From Rhodeus uyekii (Eukaryota; Chordata; Actinopteri; Cypriniformes; Acheilognathidae), in NCBI GenBank assembly GCA_037043235.1, contig JAWRVZ010000235.1:443501-507500 (forward strand): a stretch of DNA of 64,000 nucleotides, read 5' to 3'. A program made the translations under genes and the position numbers. Of this stretch, positions 40,901 to 52,000 are shown piece after piece. The notes under the pieces were generated by a model, which did no database searches, had not been told where the DNA came from, and worked only from the letters and a program-made list of their open reading frames with translations. Each line of letters opens with the position of its first letter. Position 1 is the stretch's first letter.

Positions 40901-43900
40901 TTAATTCTTTTGGTCTAGTTTTAAAATGTTTAATTTGAATGAATGATAACACGTTTGAGTGCGTGATTCAATGACTCAGCCGCTTGTCGCCGCCCACTGG
41001 CTTAACGATGTAATCGTCTCTTGTAATTTAAATATGATATTTCCGATGTGTTTTTGTAAAAGGTTTAATACACACAGGTGAATTATTGTCCAATTAATTA
41101 ATCGATTAATCTAACCGATTAACTGCGTTGCTCTTTTAGTCGCATACATGTTGCTCGCCGTGGGCAATCAGAGTAAGCAGAGGTCAGTGTGGTCCTTTAA
41201 ACACCTGAGCCTGGTGTTTTGGGATCAGCTGGAAGATCAAGGCATGAGGGAGAGGGCTTTCCCTGGATCAGTGGGGCTCTCCTGGTTTGGAGGAGGGCCA
41301 GTGTCAGACTAGACCAGCTGATGTGGAGATGCGGCTATAAATGCCTCCAGCTGGTAAAGGTTAGTCTCGGGCTGCAGGAAGCACGAGTCTGGTTATTTTT
41401 AGAGCTGGTGGGTGTGAAAGATCATGAGGTGGTGACCCATTTTTAACACTGTTCTTCTTGGTGTGTTTTGTAAGTCTTGAAAACCACATTTTAAAGCAGC
41501 TTTTGGACTTTTGATACTCCTTTTTTGCTTGCTAGGAACCAGCAAAACCACTTATTTAAAGGGACAGATCGCCCCAAAATGAATATTCTGCCATCATTTA
41601 CTCGTCCTCATATTGTTCCAAACTAAAATAAGATATGGCGTTTGGTCCAAACAATGAAAGTCAGCGAGGTTCAGAATATCTTTTATTAAATATAATTGTG
41701 AATAATATTTTTTTTTATTTTTTTTTATTTTAATTATTATCATTTTTGTTGTTGATGTGGTTGTTGTTTTCTTTGGGGGGAAAGAACGGTTAAATCTTAA
41801 CCGTTTAAGATAAAATGAAACTGGAGAGCTGTTTTACTTCCTGTAACATGTTACATCTTTGATCCTCCAATATAAAAAAAAATAAAAATAAAAATAAATA
41901 AACAAAGAGCAATTTGCATTAAAAAAGAATATCTTTTGTGTTCCACGCACAAGAAAGAAACTGATACAGGTTTGGAAAGACATGAGGGTGAGTAAATGAC
42001 AGAATTGTAGTTGTTTTTGGGTGACCCGTCCCTTTAAGAAGTCAATCCTAATGTAACTGTTATTGCTCCGATAGAGAACAATTTTTCGATTTAAAGGGAA
42101 GTATGTAGAAATTTCTGATTTTTGTAAATAAAGCAAAGATAATTCGATTACGCTTTACTAGAACACACTATTTCAGTTTTTCGACTTCAAAATGTCACGT
42201 TTAATCCCAATGTGGCTTTGTTTTTTAAATGACAAAATTGTTTCAAAGTAAAACCAACACCAAAAGTTCTTTCAGCGTATTTGAACTGCATTACCCAGAG
42301 TTCCCTGTTCACAAGCGCTATGAGATGGGATTAAAATGAGTCTCACTCATACGTACAGCAGAGAATGACTATCCTGTGAGTAAGTGGACAACTTTTAATG
42401 ATTTGATGGCACTAACCCTGGCAAATCCTTTGATTTCATTCTTCCTCATACGCGTTCGTTCAACACGGTAGTGATGAATGCAGTGGGAGGTCAAAGGTCA
42501 AGGTGAGGCATTCAGGAGATTATGCTGCCGAATGAGGTTACAGTAAATAATTGTGCACGAGTGTGTTGCTGTGACACTGAGCCACCTGTTGGTCGGACGG
42601 GTGCTTGGCAACCACAAGGACATCATAAGGCCTCTCAAATTAGCAGCTGTGGTAATGCAACACTTATGACATCATCCCGAATCAGTTTTGTGGATGACGT
42701 GCGTCTGCGAGGCACAGAGAGTTTTGTTGGATCGTGAAAAGGCATTATAGTTAAGAGGGATGTGCTCACAAAACGGCCTGTTGCTTCTATACCCTCATTC
42801 ATATAGTTCATCTGAAGGAGTGAATGAAAACGAGTGAGTAATAATCATTTGAAACTTGGCAAACTGGAAGCTCCAGTAGTAATGAAAAGATTTATCTTGA
42901 CTGGCATGTGTGAACCTTAAACAATTTAATAATCAAGTGAAGATGAATTTGGAACAGGTTTGGAAAACGGATGGATGGATGATTCTTCTGTTTAGAGGTG
43001 GGAGTTCATTCGGCTCGCGACTCTCACAGTGCATTATGGGTATTCTCTAGACATTGATCGTGCATCCGCTGTACAATCGTTATTGTGGTGCATTCTGGGA
43101 TTGAATGAGTGAGCTCGATTTGGTTTCTGACAGCTACTAATGTCTAGCGATTTCGGCCACAGCCACACTTTCAAAATTAAATAAGGAAGCACTTACAAAT
43201 GAAAATAATGTTCCAGGTTAAAGTTAATATCAATTGACAGCATTTGTGGCATAAGTTGAATTACCACCAAAAATAATTGACACACCCATCGTTTTCTTAA
43301 AATCAAGGTTACGTTGAGGATATAATGAAAGTGAAGGCGGATGTGGAGCTTACAATTTTGTAAAAGCACTTGCATTATACTGATTAACAGAGTAATTAAT
43401 GCCTCAAAAACTAAACTGTGGAAGTGTTCAAGCGGCCATCTTACCGACAAACGGCAAAACACCGACCTAAAATCACCTGATATGAAGGATTAGTTTTATG
43501 ATGCAGGTATAAAAATTAATTGTTACTTCAGATGTTATCTGTAATGTTTATGATCTTTTAGATGAGTCATAGTGAAATCGTTAATCGTCTGACACCGGTA
43601 ACCGACATCACACCAAAATATATTTCTTCATGGCGTAAATATTGAACATGCACTTATATCTGTGTTTAGTTGCAGAAATTGATTTGAATAACCTATACAA
43701 TAAACATAAATACTTGCCTATGTTACTATACTGCACTATATTGTATTAAAATTCAAAGTTTATCATGCATCATTAGTGTTGTTTGAAAATGAATATGATT
43801 TTTGTTATATTTGATCTATTTCAAACTCTTAAAAAGCATAAGTTCTATGGCGTTTTACTACATTACAGTTTCCATATGAGTAAAGTGATATGCAGGCTTT

Positions 43901-45130
43901 ATGCTGTTGAATTAATTATTAATTTAACCATCGTTTAAATCATTAACTGTTTCTAAATGCATGCTGTGTGGATAAAAACAATGCTACAACACATGAATGC
44001 ATAAGCGCAACAGTTCAAGGCGATTTCAGGCATAAATCTTTATTGCCGTTTCACAATGTGCACTTTGACATTAGTTATTTTTATTCTGCAGCGTCTCGTC
44101 CGCTCACTGAGCTGATGTTTGTTCACTACAGTGATGTGCACAATATACACGTAACTTTTTAATAAGCATGGGAAATACCTTTAAACAAATAACCATTTAC
44201 ATGCTTAGGAATTGAGCTCACTAGAGAATAGCAATATGTGGTATTAATACTGTAGGGGAATTACAGTTAAGACCCGAGGAGCAGATATGTTGAATGAAGA
44301 GCAGGAGTCAGAAGTGCAGTCAATAGAAGAAAGTTTAGTGAAGTTTAGTTTGCAGTTTCATCAGCAGAAGCTTCAGGTTTCACAAGGAGTTCGTAGGCCG
44401 CCTCACACACAATAACATTGTTACAGCAATTATACTCTAACAGAGGCTAACTACATCAATGATGACGGTTAAATGATTCTGATTGGCTAAGAAAGATAGA
44501 AAGACAAACAAAACTAGTAATTTTCCACACAAGAGCAGACAGTCTGAAGCATATCTTCATTGATCACATGGTTGACGGGTTCGTGACGTCATGAGCAATC
44601 CAGTTTTCTACATAGAGGTGATTTAAAACTCAGTATTTTTACGGTTAAGTGGTGAGAAAGTTGATTAATTGGATTTAACTTTACATGTAAATATGGTTAG
44701 TATGCACACTAAAATGTTGGTTAAATCTTGTGGCTATACTCTTGAAACAGTGAGTATTTTATCTTTTACCAATTGACCCAATCCACTTCCATTGAAAACC
44801 CCTCATGTTTTTTATGCTTTAATGAAAAGAAAGAATGGGGGAAAGTGAATTTCTGTGGTAATTAAGTCACAAACGTTGTATCCTGAATCTGAAACATCCC
44901 TGGTTTTGGATTCACCTGATCCCAGACAGACATTTCTGAGAGAGAGCATTTACATAAGACAAGTTCTTACGTTTAAAAACATCTAATTGGAGGATAACCT
45001 GGAACCCTAATTTTTGTTGTGCAAGTGAAACCGAAGCTGACGGATTTCTGAGGCGTCATGAGTTAATGAGCATGTGTACCTCTGCTCTCCCTTGTTGCTA
45101 GGGGGCTTTTCTGAGAGGCCCTTATCAGCC

Positions 45131-45162
<32 letters not shown>

Positions 45163-48100
45163 CCACAGAAGATCAGCAAGACTGCTATAAATATTTCCCA
45201 TCTCGACATTATTTGAATACTGTGGCTCAGTGATGCAACAACTCTTGCTGATGCCAAAAGGCACGTAATAACTCTAATTTTTATTTATTAGACATACACC
45301 AATACTAAATTTCATTTCTGGTAATGACAGGCGATTATCAGAATGATATCTGCCGAAACCGGGATAAATATCTCTCAAATATAGCAAACCCTCTCATTTG
45401 GAACATTACGGTGATGATAAACAGAGATTTACATTTATGCATTTGGCAGACGCTTTTATCCATTGCATTCAAGAAACACATTGACACTCTAATCAGTTCT
45501 GGCTTTCCATGGGAATCGAACCCATGACCTTTGCGTTGCAAGCAGTTCTCTCTACTGTTCGGAAAGCTGTATCTCTAAGAGATATTATATTCAACTCGTG
45601 TTTTCTTTTAACTATAATAATTACACTGAAAAATACGAATTTTTCTTACCAGAAATAACAGAGCTCTTTGAAATGTATTGAATGCAAATAATGGTGTAGA
45701 GAAAAACGCAGACCTGCCAATCCTCGCTAATGCGTTATTGTTAAAATCCCTAAATTCAACGCAAGAGAGATTTTCTTCACACACTGAATGGGTTGCAGTT
45801 TGACATGTTTTCCACCCCCTTTTGGTTAACAGGGTATCATCGGCTTTTTTAAATAATCGGCTGATAGTGAAAATACAGTGGAACCAACTTATCTCGAGCT
45901 CGGTTAACTATTAAGTCGACGTTTTTGAAGTGGAACCGCCAAACTCCCTCATTGTCTTAGCATTTATCGGTTATGTCGATTATTTTATGTCGCCGAATCC
46001 TAATATCTCGAGCACAAAAAAGAGACAAATTTGACGCATGCGCTGAGTTCGCGTTGGACGTGCATTACGGTCTGTATAGTCGCTCACTCCAATGACGCTT
46101 CATTCACTCTTGCAGCGCAGTGCCGTACAGCCGCAGAAAAACTTGCAGAAGTGACGTAAAAACCAAGAGTTACAGATGCCATCTTGGAAGAGGAGACACA
46201 GGAGTTCACCTTCACTGTCCAGCAATTCCCAGATTACATTGACATCGACAAAGACGTTGTTACTGATAGAAGCATTTGTTTTCAAGCAGACGTTAAAGCC
46301 AAAAAGCAACAAAGCATTTTAGAGTTTGTAAAGAAACCATATTAACCGCGTGTGCAATACTATCAGAACTGTGTCCGAGCGAAATGACTGTTATGAGTGA
46401 ATGTGTTTTACGTGTGTTGTGACTGTTTACGCTGTGAGCGATCATTGTGTTTGCAATGTTGGAGAACATAATTAAAGGTTTGTATGGAGAATCGAAGGTG
46501 TTTTTTATTGTATTCTGGTAAATCTCTGCTGTTAGTTGTTGCACATATGCCTTTTGTTGTTAGCAAACATATACAGTGTATGTAAATTTTTATAGCATGC
46601 CAAACAAAGCATCAAACAAATCGCCATATTGGCTGTTGGTTTTCTCGATCATCGGTTATCTCAACTCCTCTGTAATTGCCTTTATTGGCCGATACAGATT
46701 CATTGATGCACCTCTGATTTTGATTCTTTGGATGCCTTGAAAGCAGCTTTAGGCAGTGCAAGTATGAGCCAGAATGGCCCACTCATCTCTTTCAGTATGT
46801 GGACCGTAACAGAAGCAGGATGCTGTAATACAGTCACCTGGTTTATTGACACACATTGGCACTCGCTGAATCAGGGTTAATCCATGGCATATTAATAGAT
46901 ATGAAGAATGAGAGGTTATATCATCTGCTTCAGGGTAATCTGGGAAGTGTCCACTGACTCAAAATAGCACAGCGGGAATCTGCATGCGTCTCTTTGCCTC
47001 TCTTGACCAACGGAGAATAACTGGATGTGCAACGGCAGTAAAGCAGAGCTCTTTTTCTCATCTGTTTCTCATCTCTTTTTTTGGAACCCATTCAACTCAA
47101 AGGACATGCACTGAATATTATTGAGTATTATTGGCTTTTTTTAAACTTCTTTTTTGTATGCAATAACTAATTGAACTGCTCTATCAGGGATTTTTAAATA
47201 ATTCCAATTATATTTAAAATGTATATTATATATGAAAAAGTTATTTTCACGCGAAGACTAAATAAAACCTGATTCTATGGTATACTTTTATTTGAACATG
47301 TAAACACAATTGCACTTATTTACACTATTAATTGAACTTATTTTTTTATGCATATAAATATTCTTATGAGAAATCTTAACGGATCATCATTAATGGATTT
47401 GGAATTCAAATTAATCTCTCATTTTATCCACTGTATTATACTGTATTAAAATGTCTTAATATCCAGGCTTGGGGAATGGGGAAACTTGACCACACTATTT
47501 ATTGTTATTAATTGTTACTTTCTTTTTTTTAAACTCTACATTAAAGCTGGAACGCATTACACGATTTTTGCCCCGATTTGCAGTCCGGACACTGAAAGTC
47601 TGCGTCGGTACGAAGATTTTGGGCTGGCAGAGTTTGCAGATTTGACAGTAAATAGGCACATACTTCAGACTAATCAGTTCTTGCTTTCCCTGAGAATCGA
47701 ACCCATGACCTTGGCGTTGCAAGCACCACACTCTCCTGTTTGAGTCACAGGAAAGACATTAAAACGCATATTGTAGTGTGTGACGAGCCTCTACTGAAAC
47801 CAAAGCGGTACTCTGTTTACCAGTGTCACAATAAAATACAAAAGTAAATGAACAGAACACAATCGTGACAAATTATCCTCAATATTATATGAAATGACTG
47901 TCTCCACACTCACTCCATACTGACCCTCATCCAAACGCGCTCGGCTCCACATCCATGTTTAAATGATTTAGAAGCTTTGTAGTGTACCGTATGGATGTAC
48001 GTTTTTTTTTTTTCTTTCTTTCTTGCGAGGGTTGTTGTCTCTGGCGCTTGTACTGTCACTCTGACAGCTGCCGCTGATAGGCTGTCTGACCTGTCAATCA

Positions 48101-48812
48101 TGCAGGAAGACGTGATTGGCTGTGCTGCCATGAGGGCGGGCTCTTCTCATCTCCTCCGATGATCAACACCTGTAGAATCGCTTCTTAAGGGACGAGCTGC
48201 TGCACAGCGGGAGACACTGCTCTTTCTTTTTCTTCAGATTCTGACTTGTGTTTGTTTCTTATTGTTTGAATTTCGCGCACAAGCACTGTGTACCGAGCCT
48301 GAACAGTTATGATAATTGACGTCATGCGAGTTATGGGTGCAGGTTATGCCAACGATTTTTTTTACACAAAACCTGCAGGCTAAATGGGGGTGTGGGTTAT
48401 ATGCGGGAAAATACAGTATGTGGTCCTCAATCGTTTAGTGTATGATGCCCAGTTTTTCTCTTTAATCATTTAAAAAAAACAAGTGATTTAGTGCAGCCTT
48501 TAGTTGAACAGTTGTTTGTTGTGTATGCATTGGGGCCTCACACTTGGGGACCGAAGAGTTGCAAACGTTGAGAATCGCTGCTCTCGGCCACAATGCTTAA
48601 TTCGATTAACCACACAGCGCTCGCAGTCTGACCGCTGATTGCTGGAGGTGTGCACCACGTGGCTGTGTGAATGAGATTAGGTCATTTAGCAGTCCGCGGC
48701 ACGCAGCACAACACTCAGCCGTAGCTGAACGCCAGTCCTTTGAGAGATGACCATGACTGCCAGGCAGGAGAAACTGGGTACGGTTCCTTCTGGCTTTCTG
48801 ATGGGAGCCATT

Positions 48813-48852
<40 letters not shown>

Positions 48853-49020
48853 CGAGCCTTGGATATGGAGTTTTGTTTTTTAAGACTTGTGCAGTCCTTG
48901 TTGCCATTTGAGGTTTTGAAGAACATCAGTTTGTTTCCCGAGGGAAAGCTATGAGAATGAGAAAAGGATGTGTAATTTAGTTTGTGGTTTGTGTTGAAAT
49001 TACTTGATCTCACTCTTTTC

Positions 49021-49055
<35 letters not shown>

Positions 49056-52000
49056 TTCAGTTGACGCTGATGAGATTAAAAGACTAGGAAAGCGGTTTAA
49101 GAAACTCGACCTGGATAACTCGGGCTCTCTCAGCGTGGAGGAGTTCATGTCTTTACCCGAGTTGCAGCAGAACCCGCTGGTACAGCGAGTCATCGATATA
49201 TTCGACACAGACGGGAACGGAGAAGTGGACTTTAAAGGTTAGTAAATGTGCTGTTATACATGCTCAAACAGTAGAGAGTGGTGCTTGCAACGCCAAGGTC
49301 ATGGGTTCGATCCCCAGGGAAAGCAAGAACTGGTTAGAAAGTCAATGCGTTTCTTGAATGCAATGCAAGTTACTTTGGATAAAAGCGTCTGATAAATGCA
49401 GAAATGTTCAAATGTATATTCCAGTTAGTATTTTTTCTTACTTGATCACCATTGATATCTGCTTTTATGCAGAACCAAATGCACTTTCTTGGAAGCACAA
49501 GCTTCATGCTTGAAGTGCACTTGAGGAGTTCATCAGCATAACTTGGTCTGGTAAAGGGAGTAGTGGGTACACAGTCACTTCACCCTTTCATTTTTGTCTT
49601 GCAGAGTTCATTGAAGGCGTCTCTCAGTTCAGTGTGAAGGGCGACAAAGAGCAGAAGCTCCGCTGTGAGTCTCAGCTTTAAATCTCACCTGCACTTTTCC
49701 TAGTTAACCCTATGACCTTGAATCCTACTGTGTCTTATTTAATGTGCATGATTTCTAAAGCCTCTAAATGATCAAAACATTGCAAAAAAAACCACAATCT
49801 TCTCCATGCCTTCTGTCACTGGTTGATCGTTTACACTGTTTTGAGTATATTATATTATATTCTCAGTACATTATAAGTATGTCCTAATCATTTTCTCTGA
49901 AGTCTTTTTTAGAAACTAAACATAAATATAACTTTTATATTGTTATTAATATTTCAAGATGAACACTTACTGGACTGAAGCAACTTGGGTTTACTTGATT
50001 TATCCAAACGTCAGTTTTTAGAAAAATCATGTGAAAAATGTGAGTATCGATACATCAGGCTTTTGATGAACATTCATCTCTCAGTCATCATTGCATTTCC
50101 TCCCACAGCTACAGATCATAAAACTAAGCATTTCAATGTTATCTTACCTAGAAATATTGTTGGAAGAAATAGAGGGACAGCTGATATTTATAAATCACTG
50201 TTATAAAGATCCTATTGATTTACATTACAAGCTATCAGATTTTCATCTTAGTGCAACTGCACCAAATGTCATGTTTGTGCCTTTGAATTAAGACGTTTTG
50301 AGCTCCATATTCTCACTATATCATTACATAAATCATGAAAGCTTGATGCAGAGTCCTGCACGTGGGCGGGTGAACCTCTAATATTTGATGTAATGGGTGA
50401 AAGAATATTTATTGAATTTAAACGTATTGAGTTTTTCTCGTTTACAAGACTTTGCATAACCTGGCTCCATCATATCTAACTGATCTGCTTTCAACACGTA
50501 CTCCCTCTCAAACCCTTAGATCATCATCTGTTCTCCCTTTGGTTCCTCCTCGCATACGTCTTGTTTCCATGGGATCTTAAGCTTTAGCTCTGCTGCTCCA
50601 CAGTTGTGGAACCTGCTTCCTCGAGACATTCGTAACGGTGACTCCCATGACTTAAATCCCGTTTGAAAACGCACCTCTTACTGGCATACCAATAATACTG
50701 TAAATAAGTTGGTTTTTATTATATATACAGCAATACCTTGAGATATGAGCGTCCCGACATAAGAGTATTCCGAGATACGAGCAACCATTTGAGCACATGT
50801 TTGCTTTAAGATACGAGTAAAGATTTGAGATACGAGCAACTTATAGACACCGCCTCACTCGTTCACTTCTCACGTCGTGAGACAGGCTCCCCGTCTCACG
50901 ACTTTAACTCTGGATTATCACTTAATTTGTTTTCTGCACTATTATAATAAATTCACTCATTTGCACTTGAATGCTTGCTTTCCCCGCTTCCCCCTCCTCT
51001 CTCCTCTCTCCTCAGCTGAAGTGCATTACAGTAAATTGTCAAGTGTTTTTAGAGTTTAATTGTCAATTATTAATTAGTATTTATATGAGGGTTAGGGTAA
51101 TACCCCAAAAATATTTAAAATGGGCATTTGTGGTGGTGTGGAACGAATAAATTGATTTTTAGTGCATTCCTATGGGGACATTTGTTTTGGTGTACGAGCA
51201 TTTTGGTTTAAGAGCTCGCTCTTGGAACGAATTAAACCGAGGTATTACTGTATATCTATAATTTTTTTGTGTGTGTCTCTATAGCAATTAAAAAGTTTTT
51301 TCCATTGTTATTAGCACTAATTAGAGGGCCAGAACAGATTTTTTTCCTTTATTTCTTATGGGGGGAAATGATTTGAGATACGAGCAACTCGAGTTATGAG
51401 CTCCGTCGGGGAACGGATTATGCTCGTATCTCAAGGCATTACTGTATTTTTTTTTTTCTTCTGTTGTTACTTTATTTGTTGCTTGTAAATTACTGTTTTA
51501 TCTGCATGTAAGGTGCCCTTAAATAAAATGTATTATTATTTATGAAGCGGGTGCGTGTCGGGAATCTGAATCTTTTTGGACTTTGATTTGGGACACGCAG
51601 CGGCTTTCATCCACATTACAGTTCACTTTCTGAAGACTCTCAAAAGCTTCCATACAGTGCAATTAAACATATAGACAATCGTACTGAATTGAAGGGTTGG
51701 ACCGCGTCAGTGATTATATGGGGATCTCATGGTCTTTGTCTGACAAGTCGTGTTGGGTACGGAGTGAAATTAGTGCTGGGTCAGATAATGGGTCGGGTTT
51801 ACCAAACAGGACCTGTGCAGGACTAGACATTTTGGTACACCTCAAACAAAATAACCCAAAAAGCCATGAGACTAGTTTGTAGTGCACTGGAGCAAAGCAT
51901 TCTATCACGTGTTTGTTTCTGTAGTTGCGTTCAGGATTTATGACATGGATAAGGACGGATACATATCCAACGGCGAGCTGTTCCAGGTGCTGAAGATGAT

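Larger units (their letters stand above)
40153..49060. other. ppp3r1 intron 2
   Basis: An 8.9-kb intron. It contains a complete GTTCACC element (41558-42037), a possible solo LTR (44251-44612), SINEs at 45428 and 47666, a Tigger-like element (45876-46672), the inverted CCGTATTTTC element (47987-48416) and a TG run (48814-48850). No gene is visible on either strand. Confidence 0.65.

Noticed and set aside
45290..46710. Larger repeat (CCGAT... ends) enclosing the SINE and Tigger-like element
   Set aside because: ATCGGC/GCCGAT-like pieces occur on both sides, but ends and target duplication could not be defined.
48606..49208. 200-aa minus-strand ORF over ppp3r1 exon 3
   Set aside because: It is antisense to a conserved exon and crosses TG and CT repeats; no conserved pattern is seen.
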